Positions 40,989 to 50,314 of a stretch of DNA of 64,000 bases are shown one piece after another. Both the position numbers and the translations under genes were made by a program. The notes beneath the pieces were generated by a model. That model searched no databases and was not told the origin of the DNA. It saw only the letters and a program-made list of their open reading frames with translations. This DNA is from Bacterioplanoides sp965219715 (GTDB taxonomy: Bacteria; Pseudomonadota; Gammaproteobacteria; Pseudomonadales; Oceanobacteraceae), in the NCBI RefSeq assembly GCF_965219715.1, contig NZ_OZ244785.1:4340001-4404000 (forward strand), written 5' to 3'. The stretch's first letter is position 1. Each line of letters starts with the position of its first letter.

Positions 40989-42357
40989 GTCTTTTCTGAT
41001 CAGCGAAATCCTGCCAACTATTAAAGGTGTTCTTGCTCAGGGCTCCGATATAGAAATCAGCGGCGTTTCGACTGATACCCGCACCATCTCAAACGGCGAT
41101 TTATATATTCCGTTAAAAGGTGAGCGTTTTAACGGTCATAACTTTATTCAGCAGGCCAAGGCGGCTGGTGCAGTTGCCGCTCTGATTGATGAAGATATAA
41201 GTGTTGATGATCTGAACGGTTTTCCATTAATTCGCGTATTCGATTGTTTGTTAGCACTTGGCCAGATTGCCCAGTTTCAGCGTCGTCAATTTGAAGGCCC
41301 TGTGGTTGCAGTGACTGGTAGTGCAGGAAAAACCAGTGTTAAGCAGTTGATGGCCAATGTGTTAAGCCAGCAATTTAATACCTGGATGACACAAGGCAAT
41401 CTGAATAACCATATTGGCGCACCGCTGACATTATTGGCAATTCAGCCAGAGCATGAAGCGGCCATGATCGAATTGGGTGCCAGTGGTTTAAAAGAAATCG
41501 CTTACACCGCTCAGTTTGTTGAGCCACAAGTCAGTATTTTAACCAATGCCAGTGAAGCACATCTTGAAGGTTTTGGCAGCTTAGACGGTATCGTCGAAAC
41601 CAAGGGTGAAATTATTGATTATGTTCGCCCGGGCGGACGAACCATCTTAAATCGCGATGATGAATTTTATGACGTTTGGCAGCAACGTGCTGAGCGCCAG
41701 GGTATTGCGGTAACCAGTTTTGGTTTGTCGCCTGATGCCGATGTTCGTGCTGAAGATATCGAGACCAATCTTCAGGGTTGCCACTTTAACCTGCTGGTAA
41801 ATGGTGAGTCGCACTCCGTTAATTTGCCGTTGTTAGGTGAGCATAACGTCCGTAATGCGTTAGCCGTGGTCGCAGCTGCTTTGGCAGTACCAATGTCTCT
41901 GGAAAAAATTATTAAGGGTCTTGAAACCGCTGAAGCTTTTAAGGGGCGTTTACGCTGGTGTGATGGTACTCAAGGTCAACGCATTCTGGACGATAGCTAT
42001 AACGCCAGTCCGGCGTCTGTTTATGCTGCTATTGATGTATTAGCCGATGCTGAAAACAGCTGGCTGGTACTCGGCGATATGGCCGAACTGGGTGATGATG
42101 CGGAAAATATTCACTACAAAATAGGGCAATACGCTCAACAACAGGGAATTAAACGCCTGGTTGCTACCGGAAAATACAATAAAAATACCGTAGCAGCCTT
42201 TGGTGACAAAGGAATCTGGTTCGAGAACCGTGATGAATTGGTTCACTACTTAAAACAACAGACCTCAGCAGTCGATGTATTGCTGATAAAAGGGTCGCGT
42301 AGTGCAGGTATGGATAAAGTCGTTACTGCATTACAAATTGGGGAAGAGGAAAACTGA
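40981..42357 (+). CDS. murF: UDP-MurNAc-pentapeptide synthetase (adds D-Ala-D-Ala)
   Basis: MurF joins D-Ala-D-Ala to the tripeptide. The ATP loop is 'TGSAGKTSVKQL', with 'QGNLNNHIGAPLTLL' and 'DDSYNASPASVYAAI' as family blocks. GGAGG at 40971-40975 is 5 nt before the ATG at 40981 and 2 nt before an adjacent ATG at 40978; the former is chosen. It overlaps the end of murE by 8 bp. Confidence 0.97.
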   Translation: MLKSFLISEILPTIKGVLAQGSDIEISGVSTDTRTISNGDLYIPLKGERFNGHNFIQQAKAAGAVAALIDEDISVDDLNGFPLIRVFDCLLALGQIAQFQRRQFEGPVVAVTGSAGKTSVKQLMANVLSQQFNTWMTQGNLNNHIGAPLTLLAIQPEHEAAMIELGASGLKEIAYTAQFVEPQVSILTNASEAHLEGFGSLDGIVETKGEIIDYVRPGGRTILNRDDEFYDVWQQRAERQGIAVTSFGLSPDADVRAEDIETNLQGCHFNLLVNGESHSVNLPLLGEHNVRNALAVVAAALAVPMSLEKIIKGLETAEAFKGRLRWCDGTQGQRILDDSYNASPASVYAAIDVLADAENSWLVLGDMAELGDDAENIHYKIGQYAQQQGIKRLVATGKYNKNTVAAFGDKGIWFENRDELVHYLKQQTSAVDVLLIKGSRSAGMDKVVTALQIGEEEN

Positions 42358-42358
42358 T

Positions 42359-43441
42359 ATGTTGCTATGGCTAGGTGACTGGTTAGCACAATTTCATTCG
42401 GGCTTTGGTGTGGTTAATTATTTAACACTCCGGGCTATTTTGTCGGTAATTACTGCGCTGTTGGTATCGTTACTGTTAGGTCCCGTTGTTATTCGCAAAT
42501 TACGTGAATACCAGATTGGTCAGGCGATTCGTGAAGTTGGACCAAAATCACATTTAAGCAAAGCCGGAACACCAACGATGGGTGGTGTGCTTATTTTACT
42601 TTCTATTGCGATCAGTACGCTGATTTGGGGAGATCTTGAGAATCGCTTTGTCTGGGTTGTGCTGTTGGTCACTCTGGCGTTCGGTGCTATTGGCTGGGTT
42701 GATGATTATCGCAAAGTGGTTGAGAAAAACTCCCGAGGTTTGCCAGGTCGCTGGAAGTATTTCTGGCAATCGGTGTTCGCGATTATTGCCGCAGCTTATC
42801 TGTTTTACAGCGCTCAAAGCCCACAAGAAACTCAATTGGTTGTGCCTTTCTTTAAAGATGTCATGCCACAGTTGGGTTTGATGTTTCTGGTTTTAACCTA
42901 TTTTGTGATTGTTGGTTCCAGTAATGCGGTTAACCTGACGGACGGCCTTGATGGTCTGGCGATTATGCCAACAGTAATGGTTGCTGCAGCATTAGGTGTT
43001 TGCGCTTATTTAGCAGGACACGTTAATTTCGCCGATTACCTGCATATTCCTTATATTGCTGGTGCTGGTGAATTGGTGATTTTCTGTGCTGCCATTGTTG
43101 GTGCTGGTATTGGTTTCTTATGGTTTAACACATACCCGGCTCAGGTATTTATGGGCGACGTGGGTTCTCTGGCGCTGGGTGCGGCGTTGGGTGTTGTTGC
43201 CGTTATCGTTCGCCAGGAAGTCATCCTGTTCATTATGGGCGGTATTTTTGTTGCAGAAACTGTCTCCGTTATTTTGCAGGTCGCGTCATTCAAAATGACG
43301 GGCAAACGTATCTTCCGCATGGCGCCGCTGCATCACCATTACGAACTCAAGGGCTGGCCAGAGCCACGTGTGATTGTTCGCTTCTGGATTATCACCATTA
43401 TTTTGGTGCTGATTGGTCTGGCGACACTGAAAATTCGATAA
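42359..43441 (+). CDS. mraY: Phospho-MurNAc-pentapeptide transferase (lipid I synthase)
   Basis: MraY transfers phospho-MurNAc-pentapeptide to undecaprenyl phosphate in the inner membrane. It has about ten spans, and the length of 360 residues matches E. coli. The catalytic Asp motifs are 'GWVDDYRKV' and 'NLTDGLDGLAI'; 'PLHHHYELKGWPEPRVIVRFW' (43324-43386) is the conserved His loop and last cytoplasmic segment. It starts one base after the murF stop codon. Confidence 0.97.
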   Translation: MLLWLGDWLAQFHSGFGVVNYLTLRAILSVITALLVSLLLGPVVIRKLREYQIGQAIREVGPKSHLSKAGTPTMGGVLILLSIAISTLIWGDLENRFVWVVLLVTLAFGAIGWVDDYRKVVEKNSRGLPGRWKYFWQSVFAIIAAAYLFYSAQSPQETQLVVPFFKDVMPQLGLMFLVLTYFVIVGSSNAVNLTDGLDGLAIMPTVMVAAALGVCAYLAGHVNFADYLHIPYIAGAGELVIFCAAIVGAGIGFLWFNTYPAQVFMGDVGSLALGAALGVVAVIVRQEVILFIMGGIFVAETVSVILQVASFKMTGKRIFRMAPLHHHYELKGWPEPRVIVRFWIITIILVLIGLATLKIR

Positions 43442-43465
43442 CGACAAGCAAGGATTAACCGAGCA

Positions 43466-44863
43466 ATGACTCTGACCAAAACGTCTACCACTAAACGCAT
43501 GATTATCGGGCTGGGTATGTCCGGGTTGTCGTGTGCGCGTTTTTGTCAGCGTCGTGGTTGGTCGTTCGATCTGTGTGATAGCCGCGATAATCCGGCTAAC
43601 CTCGATGCCGTTCAACAGGAGTTCACTGAAAGTGAAATTTTCTGCGGAGCTCTGGGTGGCGAATTGCTGAGTCATTACGACGAGTTGATTGTCAGCCCGG
43701 GTGTTGCTCTGGCAGAAACCGCAATTCAGCAAGCGATTCAGGCTGGGGTTAAAATCTCCGGCGATATTCAGCTGTTTAAAGAATTTGTCACCAAACCTGT
43801 GGTTGCTATCACCGGCTCAAATGGCAAAAGCACAGTAACCTCTTTGGTTGGCGATATGTTAAACGGCTGTGGTGTGAAAGCTTTGGTCGGCGGGAATATT
43901 GGTTTGCCAGCTCTGGATCTGATTGCTGATGTGGCTGCTGACGGTAGTGATAAGGGCAGCGATGTTGATATCTACGTGTTGGAATTATCCAGTTTTCAAT
44001 TGGAAACCACTACTCAGCTAAATGCCGCTGTCGCAACTATTTTAAACCTGAGTGAAGATCATATGGATCGCTACTCAGGTATGGAAGATTATCTGGTTGC
44101 AAAACAACGCATTTTTGCTGGTGCCTCAGTGGTTGTTGAAAATAAGGATGATGAAGCAACGAAGACAGATTCAGATTCCTCAGCGGTTCGTTTTGGTTTG
44201 AAAGCACCAGAAACTGATGAATTTGGCCTTCGTCAGGTGGATGGCCAGGACTGGATTTATTTCGGCAGCCAGCCGCTGTTGTCAGCGGATGAGATAAAAA
44301 TCAAAGGGCAACACAACCTAGCGAATGTGATGTCGGCTTTGGCTCTGGTTCAGGCGGTTGCTCCGCAGCTTAATATTCAACTGGCCGATAGTTTTGCGGC
44401 CATTAAAAGCTTTGCCGGTTTAGCACATCGTTGTCAGTGGGTCGCTGATATTAATGGCGTAGCTTGTTACAACGACTCCAAAGGCACTAACGTCGGCTCG
44501 ACCCTGGCAGCAATTAATGGGCTGGGAGCGAGCAGTAAAGGAAAAATCTGGCTACTTGCGGGTGGTGTCGATAAAGATCAGAGCTTTGCCGAACTTGTTC
44601 AGCCTTGTCAAAAGTACGTAGCGGAAACCTTATTGTTTGGTCGCGATGCACTCAATATTCAAAAGGATCTGGTTGATTGTCAGACGCAGACTTTTACAAC
44701 CATGGATCAGGCATGGAAGTATGCACTGGAAAATGCCAATACAGATGACTTGATATTGTTATCACCTGCTTGCGCCAGCTTTGATCAGTTTAAGAACTTT
44801 GCGGTGCGTGGGGAATATTTCCGCCAGCTTGTGAATGATTCACAAGAGGTGGCCCATGGTTGA
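43466..44863 (+). CDS. murD: UDP-MurNAc-alanine:D-glutamate ligase
   Basis: MurD adds D-Glu, the second stem residue. It has an N-terminal nucleotide-like fold ('GLGMSGLSCARF'), the ATP loop 'TGSNGKSTVTSL', 'VLELSSFQLETT' and 'NDSKGTNVGSTLAAI' in order. Length 465 is slightly above the usual 440, with an acidic, variable insertion near residues 155-165 ('AADGSDKGSDVD'). The end overlaps ftsW by 8 bp. Confidence 0.97.
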   Translation: MTLTKTSTTKRMIIGLGMSGLSCARFCQRRGWSFDLCDSRDNPANLDAVQQEFTESEIFCGALGGELLSHYDELIVSPGVALAETAIQQAIQAGVKISGDIQLFKEFVTKPVVAITGSNGKSTVTSLVGDMLNGCGVKALVGGNIGLPALDLIADVAADGSDKGSDVDIYVLELSSFQLETTTQLNAAVATILNLSEDHMDRYSGMEDYLVAKQRIFAGASVVVENKDDEATKTDSDSSAVRFGLKAPETDEFGLRQVDGQDWIYFGSQPLLSADEIKIKGQHNLANVMSALALVQAVAPQLNIQLADSFAAIKSFAGLAHRCQWVADINGVACYNDSKGTNVGSTLAAINGLGASSKGKIWLLAGGVDKDQSFAELVQPCQKYVAETLLFGRDALNIQKDLVDCQTQTFTTMDQAWKYALENANTDDLILLSPACASFDQFKNFAVRGEYFRQLVNDSQEVAHG

Positions 44864-46127
44864 GTTTGCTCAAAAACTGCAATCGCTGCCATTTCAGCAG
44901 TTATTCGCCCGCTTGTTCTGGCAATCGAAAGAGACGCTGTTTTTACCCTGGCTTGGCCTGATGTTCCTTGGATGGCTAATGGTTGCTTCTGCGTCTACTG
45001 GAATCGCCGAATATTACACTGGCAATGAGCAATATTTTGCGATGCGTCATGCCGTGTATTTATTGCTGGGTGTGGCCGTCACTTTTGTTGTCAGCCAGAT
45101 TCCGCTGCGTTGGTGGAGTCAGACAGAACCGCTGTTTTTATTGTTTGCTTTTATGGGATTAATTCTGGTTTTTGCTCCGGGTATTGGCCATGAAGTGAAT
45201 GGTAGTCAGCGCTGGTTAAACCTTGGATTGATTAAAATCCAGGCATCTGAAATTGCGAAATTAGCCGCTGTCTTTTTTATTGCAGGTTATCTGGTTCGTC
45301 GCAAAGAGGAAGTACAGCAGCATTGGAAGGGGTTTCTGAAGCCTTTCATTATTCTGGGCGCGATGGTTGTACTGTTGCTACTGGAGCCGGATTTTGGTGC
45401 TGTTGTGGTATTGATGGGCGCCGCTCTGGTTCAGTTGTTTTTGGGTGGTGTTAAAGCAGGGCAATTTTTTCTGTTGTTGATTGGCACCCTGATTATCAGT
45501 GGTTTTGTGTTAACCGCTGAAACGTATCGAATGGAGCGCCTATTGGCTTACTTAGATCCATGGGCGCCGGAGCATGTCTACGGCACAGGCTATCAGCTGA
45601 CCCAGTCTCTGATAGCGTTTGGCCGTGGAGAGTTATTCGGTGTTGGCCTGGGAGAGAGTGTGCAGAAGTTGTTCTACTTACCAGAAGCACACACTGATTT
45701 TGTGTTTGCAATATGGGCGGAAGAAACAGGGCTGTTTGGCGGGGTGGTTGCTTTGTTACTGCTTGCGGCTTTGATTGGTTTTATCTGGCAAGTCGCCTGG
45801 AAAGCGCAACAAGCCGGGCAGTTGTATGGTTCTTATATTGCAATTGGTATCGGTGCATTGCTTGCGTTGCAGATTATTATCAATCTCGGAGTAAATATCG
45901 GATTATTGCCAACCAAAGGATTAACGCTGCCATTTTACAGTTATGGCGGCAGTAGTTTGTTGGTGTGTTGCGCGATGGTGGCCGTGGTAATGCGCATATC
46001 TCACGAAATCGAACACCCTTCTATTGTTATCGAAGATGAGAAACCTATTGCTGGTTCAAAAAAGAAAAAAGCAAAAGTGGTGAAAAAGAAAAAAGATATT
46101 GTTACTGAGGAGCCGTTTGATGTCTAA
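44856..46127 (+). CDS. ftsW: Septal peptidoglycan glycosyltransferase FtsW
   Basis: FtsW is a SEDS-family polymerase that works with FtsI at the septum. It has about ten spans. Family blocks are 'GHEVNGSQRWLNLG', 'LLEPDFGAVVV' and 'AHTDFVFAIWAEETG', followed by 'GLTLPFYSYGGSSLL'. The ATG at 44856 has GAGGT upstream and lies within the end of murD. The C-terminal tail is unusually Lys-rich (KKKKAKVVKKKK), presumably cytoplasmic. Confidence 0.96.
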   Translation: MVEFAQKLQSLPFQQLFARLFWQSKETLFLPWLGLMFLGWLMVASASTGIAEYYTGNEQYFAMRHAVYLLLGVAVTFVVSQIPLRWWSQTEPLFLLFAFMGLILVFAPGIGHEVNGSQRWLNLGLIKIQASEIAKLAAVFFIAGYLVRRKEEVQQHWKGFLKPFIILGAMVVLLLLEPDFGAVVVLMGAALVQLFLGGVKAGQFFLLLIGTLIISGFVLTAETYRMERLLAYLDPWAPEHVYGTGYQLTQSLIAFGRGELFGVGLGESVQKLFYLPEAHTDFVFAIWAEETGLFGGVVALLLLAALIGFIWQVAWKAQQAGQLYGSYIAIGIGALLALQIIINLGVNIGLLPTKGLTLPFYSYGGSSLLVCCAMVAVVMRISHEIEHPSIVIEDEKPIAGSKKKKAKVVKKKKDIVTEEPFDV

Positions 46128-47184
46128 AGCGATTCTCTTTATGGCCGGTGGTACCGGTGGCCACGTATTTCCAGCTTTGGCGGTTGCCAAAGAAATGGCC
46201 GAAAAAGGTTATGACATTCATTGGTTGGGTACGTCTGCAGGTATTGAGAAAGATCTGGTACCTGCTGCAGGTTATCCATTGCATTGTATTGATATCGCTG
46301 GATTGCGCGGTAAAGGAAAACTCGGTTTGTTGACGGCTCCGCTGCGCATCGTGAAGGCGGTATGGCAGGCAAGAAGAATCATTAACAAGGTGAAGCCTGT
46401 TGCTGCATTGGGTATGGGTGGATATGCCACTGGTCCTGGTGGGGTAGCAGCGCGTTTGGCCGGAGTGCCTTTATTGATTCATGAGCAGAATGCGTTTGCC
46501 GGAATGACCAATAAATTACTGCATAAAATATCAAACACCACTATGCAGGCGTTTCCCGGAGCTTTAGAAAATGCCCTGGTTACCGGTAATCCGGTACGCA
46601 AAGATGTACAGCAAATTAAAAATCAGATTTCAGATGCTCAACAACGTTTAAAAGTATTGGTTGTTGGTGGAAGTCTGGGCGCTGTGGCATTAAATCAGAA
46701 TGTTCTTGAAGCAATGCAAAGCCTTGAAGAATCTTTGCGACCAGAGTTATGGCACCAGGCTGGTAAGCGTAATATCGATGACGTTCAGAGCAAGTACCAA
46801 CAGGCGGGAATTGAGGCCAGGGTAACGGCCTTTATTGATGATATGGCAGCCGCTTACGAATGGGCTGACCTGGTTGTTTGTCGCGCCGGTGCATTAACGG
46901 TATCTGAAGTTGCAGCAGCCGGTAAGGCCGCAATTTTTGTCCCTTTTCCGTTCGCTGTAGACGATCATCAGACGGCCAATGCCAATTATCTGGCTGACAA
47001 AAATGCCGCGCTGATTTGTCAGCAAAAAGATTTATCCGCCAGCTGGTTAGCTGGTCAATGGCAAGAATTTAGTACAAATAAAATGGCATTGCAGCAGATG
47101 GCAGATACTGCTCGTCAATTAGCAATGCCCAACGCTACCCAGATGGTAGTGGAACAGATTGAGAGATTTAGTCGTGAGTCATAA
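46120..47184 (+). CDS. murG: UDP-GlcNAc:lipid I N-acetylglucosaminyltransferase
   Basis: MurG makes lipid II on the inner face of the membrane. The N-terminal glycine loop 'MAGGTGGHVFPALAVA' is diagnostic; 'HEQNAFAGMTNK' and 'VVGGSLGAVALN' follow. 'CRAGALTVSEVAAAGKAAIFVPFPFA' (46877-46953 in parts) is the UDP-GlcNAc site. The start ATG lies within the last codons of ftsW. Length of 354 is normal. Confidence 0.97.
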   Translation: MSKAILFMAGGTGGHVFPALAVAKEMAEKGYDIHWLGTSAGIEKDLVPAAGYPLHCIDIAGLRGKGKLGLLTAPLRIVKAVWQARRIINKVKPVAALGMGGYATGPGGVAARLAGVPLLIHEQNAFAGMTNKLLHKISNTTMQAFPGALENALVTGNPVRKDVQQIKNQISDAQQRLKVLVVGGSLGAVALNQNVLEAMQSLEESLRPELWHQAGKRNIDDVQSKYQQAGIEARVTAFIDDMAAAYEWADLVVCRAGALTVSEVAAAGKAAIFVPFPFAVDDHQTANANYLADKNAALICQQKDLSASWLAGQWQEFSTNKMALQQMADTARQLAMPNATQMVVEQIERFSRES

Positions 47185-48631
47185 AGCAAATACACTGACC
47201 CATTTGATTCCTGAGATGCGTCGTATTCGTTGCATCCATTTTGTTGGTATTGGTGGTGTCGGCATGTGTGGCATTGCCGAAGTGTTGTTGAATCAGGGGT
47301 ACCAGATCACTGGTTCTGATTTACGCCAGAGTGCCGTTACAGAGCGTCTGGTTGGTATGGGCGCCAAGGTGTTTATTGGTCATGACAGTGAAAATGTTGA
47401 GCAGGCTGATGTGTTGGTCGTGTCCACTGCAATTGATGAAAATAATCCGGAAATTAAATCAGCGCTTGAGCGACGTGTCCCGATTGTTCGTCGTGCTGAA
47501 ATGCTGGCTGAACTCATGCGCTTCCGCCACGGTATCGCGGTGGCTGGTACTCATGGCAAAACAACAACGACGAGTCTGGTTACTTCGATCCTGGCGGAAG
47601 GAAATTTTGACCCGACATTTGTTATTGGTGGCAAATTAAATAGTGCGGGTACCAATGCCCGACTGGGAGCAAGCCGTTATTTGGTGGCTGAAGCTGATGA
47701 GAGTGATGCCAGTTTCCTGCATCTCCAGCCAATGGTTTCCATCGTTACCAATATCGATGCTGATCATATGTCGACCTACGATGGCGACTTTGAAAAGTTA
47801 AAAAATACTTTCGTCGAGTTTTTGCATAATCTGCCGTTTTATGGACTGGCTGTTGTCTGTATTGATGACGAAAATGTCCGGTCTATTTTGCCTCGTATCA
47901 GTCGTCAGTTTGTGACTTACGGTTTTTCTGATGATGCCGATTATCAGGCTATTAATCTGACGCAGGATGGGATGTATACCCGCTTTACTGTGAAACGCAA
48001 TAATGGCAAAGCGGATCTGGATATTCGTATGCGCATGCCGGGCAAACACAATGTATTGAATGCATTAGCTGCAATTGCGGTCGCTGATGATGAAGGTGTT
48101 AGTGATGATGCAATGCAATCCGCGTTGGAGAAATTCGAAGGTGTTGGTCGTCGTTTTCAGGTTTGCGGGGAATTTCCATTAGCAGATGGTGATGTCATGT
48201 TGGTGGATGACTACGGTCATCACCCGCGAGAACTTGAAGTGACTCTTGAAGCGATTCGTAACGGCTTTCCGGAGCGACGTTTGGTTATGTTGTTTCAACC
48301 GCACCGTTATAGCCGTACTCGCGATTTGTATGAAGATTTTGTCCGGGTATTGTCACAAGCCGATGTCTTATTATTGATGGATGTTTATCCTGCTGGTGAA
48401 AAGCCTATTGCAGGTGCTGATGGTCGTGCTTTGTGTGGCTCTGTTCGTCAACGTGGGGCGGTTGATCCTGTCTTTATTGCCCGGGATGAATCCGTTGAAC
48501 AACCGCTGAAAAATGTGCTGAAGCCTGGAGATCTCTTACTCACTCAGGGCGCTGGCGATGTGGGTGCTTTAGCGCAGCAGCTGGTGCAAAAATTACCTGG
48601 TTTGCTAAAAGAAGTTGGAGGCGACCAGTGA
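47174..48631 (+). CDS. murC: UDP-MurNAc:L-alanine ligase
   Basis: MurC adds the first stem residue, L-Ala. 'FVGIGGVGMCGIAEVL' is the N-terminal nucleotide fold, 'AGTHGKTTTTSLV' the ATP loop, 'EADESDASFLHLQP' and 'DDYGHHPRELEVTL' later blocks. The GTG at 47174 is chosen: it overlaps the murG end, and the ribosome site is the GAGAG 47160-47164 region. An upstream TTG at 47159 is less likely. Confidence 0.96.
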   Translation: MSHKANTLTHLIPEMRRIRCIHFVGIGGVGMCGIAEVLLNQGYQITGSDLRQSAVTERLVGMGAKVFIGHDSENVEQADVLVVSTAIDENNPEIKSALERRVPIVRRAEMLAELMRFRHGIAVAGTHGKTTTTSLVTSILAEGNFDPTFVIGGKLNSAGTNARLGASRYLVAEADESDASFLHLQPMVSIVTNIDADHMSTYDGDFEKLKNTFVEFLHNLPFYGLAVVCIDDENVRSILPRISRQFVTYGFSDDADYQAINLTQDGMYTRFTVKRNNGKADLDIRMRMPGKHNVLNALAAIAVADDEGVSDDAMQSALEKFEGVGRRFQVCGEFPLADGDVMLVDDYGHHPRELEVTLEAIRNGFPERRLVMLFQPHRYSRTRDLYEDFVRVLSQADVLLLMDVYPAGEKPIAGADGRALCGSVRQRGAVDPVFIARDESVEQPLKNVLKPGDLLLTQGAGDVGALAQQLVQKLPGLLKEVGGDQ

Positions 48632-49560
48632 GTACCTCCTCGTTAGGAAAAATTGCTGTATTAATGGGCGGTAATTCTGCAGAGCGTCCGGTATCTCTGA
48701 ACAGCGGCCGCGCAGTATTTAATGCATTACAGAATGCTGGCGCAGACGTTATTGCGATTGATATTCAGGGTCATGCTATTGCTCAGCTGACGGAAGCTGA
48801 GTTTGATATTGCATTTATCGCGTTGCATGGCCGTGGCGGAGAAGATGGCACGATTCAGGGTGTTCTTGAATGGTTGGATAAACCTTACACCGGTAGCGGT
48901 GTTATGGCTTCTGCGTTGGCAATGGATAAGTGGCGTACCAAATTAATCTGGCAGGCCGCTGGACTCGCTACCCCGAAGGCCGTGTTATTGGATAAGCACT
49001 GTGACTGGCAGGCAACTATCGAGTTGCTGGGAAATAACGCCATTGTAAAACCAGCGCGGGAAGGTTCCAGTATCGGTATGCGCCGTGTTCATACGGCAGA
49101 GGAACTGAAAAAGAGTTATGAGTTTGCCAGTGAGTATGACGCCCTGGTTCTGGCCGAGCAGTGGGTAAGTGGACCTGAGTTTACCGTTGCAATTGTTGAT
49201 GGTGAAGCACTGCCTGCCATTCAGTTAAAAACGCCGCATGAATTTTATGATTATGAGGCGAAATACCAGGCCAATGATACCCAGTATTTACTGCCTTGTG
49301 GTCTGAACTCTGAAAAAGAATCTGAATTGCAGAAATTGGCGTTAAAGGCATTTGATATTCTTGATTGTCAGGGCTGGGGACGAATTGACGTGATGCAGGA
49401 TGCTGGCACCGGTAGCTTCTGGTTATTGGAAGCTAACACCAGTCCTGGTATGACAGATCATAGTTTAGTTCCTATGGCTGCCCGGGCGAGTGGTGTTGAT
49501 TTTCCGCAGCTGGTTGTGAAGTTGTTAACAGAAGCTAAGCAGCGCCAGGCTGATCAGTAA
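48628..49560 (+). CDS. ddl: D-alanine:D-alanine ligase
   Basis: Ddl makes the D-Ala-D-Ala used by MurF. It is an ATP-grasp enzyme of 310 residues: 'LMGGNSAERPVSLNSG' at the N-terminus, 'FIALHGRGGEDGTIQG', 'IVKPAREGSSIGM' and 'LLEANTSPGMTDHSL' near the end. It is the ddlB of the cluster by position. GTG start at 48628 overlaps murC by 4 bp. Confidence 0.97.
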   Translation: MSTSSLGKIAVLMGGNSAERPVSLNSGRAVFNALQNAGADVIAIDIQGHAIAQLTEAEFDIAFIALHGRGGEDGTIQGVLEWLDKPYTGSGVMASALAMDKWRTKLIWQAAGLATPKAVLLDKHCDWQATIELLGNNAIVKPAREGSSIGMRRVHTAEELKKSYEFASEYDALVLAEQWVSGPEFTVAIVDGEALPAIQLKTPHEFYDYEAKYQANDTQYLLPCGLNSEKESELQKLALKAFDILDCQGWGRIDVMQDAGTGSFWLLEANTSPGMTDHSLVPMAARASGVDFPQLVVKLLTEAKQRQADQ

Positions 49561-49561
49561 T

Positions 49562-50314
49562 ATGAGAAAGACTAAAGCAACGGGAGCAACCAGAATTGTT
49601 GAAAAACAACCGTTACAGTTGCGTTTCCCCCGAGTCCATATCTACTGGCTTGCTATTCCATTGCTAATCGCAGCGTTATTTTTTAGTGGTCGTTGGGTTT
49701 ATTTAAGCTGGCCGGTAAATACTGTTGAAGTAAATGGACAGTTCAGCTTGTGGAAGCCCGGGCTGATTGTTGGGCAGCTTGAGTGGTTAACGGATGAAAG
49801 TTTCTTTTCCGCTGATTTACAACAAGTGTTTCAGCAGGTTGATGATTTGCCATTATTAAATGTGGTCAGTGTGAAAAAGCGTTGGCCAGATACAATTTTA
49901 ATTAATGTGCACGAAGATGTGCCGATGGCAATTTGGAATGGTGAAGAAATATTGACGGTTGGTGGCGATATTTTGCCGCGTCCTGGGTTTGTGTCTGGCG
50001 ATAAATTGGCACGCATGCGTGGGAATACTCATTATGCAGAAAGTGTGATGCGAAATTATCGAAGATTGCATCAAATGCTCAAAAATAGTGGTGTTTCAGT
50101 CTTGGAACTGGAAGTATCTGACGTAGGTTCTATCACTGGAAAGTTGTCAAATGGCTGGAGCGTGGCATTTGGTCGCCAGTATTTTGAAGAACGTATGAAG
50201 CGTCTCGAATTATTATTAAAAACCTTGCCCCATAAAGATGTGGCAGGAATAGATTTACGTTATGTCAAAGGTGCCGCAATTAAGTGGTTACCGGTTGGGG
50301 AGATGGAAGCATGA
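49562..50314 (+). CDS. ftsQ: Cell-division protein FtsQ
   Basis: FtsQ is a bitopic protein: basic cytoplasmic tail, one span (about 28-48), a POTRA domain (about 52-120, 'VEVNGQFSLWKPGLIVGQL') and a beta-domain. 'VSVKKRWPDTILINVHEDVPMAIWNGEE' (in parts, about 104-131) is the typical FtsQ/DivIB stretch. It holds FtsL-FtsB in the divisome. It starts one base after the ddl stop and overlaps ftsA (ATGA). Confidence 0.95.
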   Translation: MRKTKATGATRIVEKQPLQLRFPRVHIYWLAIPLLIAALFFSGRWVYLSWPVNTVEVNGQFSLWKPGLIVGQLEWLTDESFFSADLQQVFQQVDDLPLLNVVSVKKRWPDTILINVHEDVPMAIWNGEEILTVGGDILPRPGFVSGDKLARMRGNTHYAESVMRNYRRLHQMLKNSGVSVLELEVSDVGSITGKLSNGWSVAFGRQYFEERMKRLELLLKTLPHKDVAGIDLRYVKGAAIKWLPVGEMEA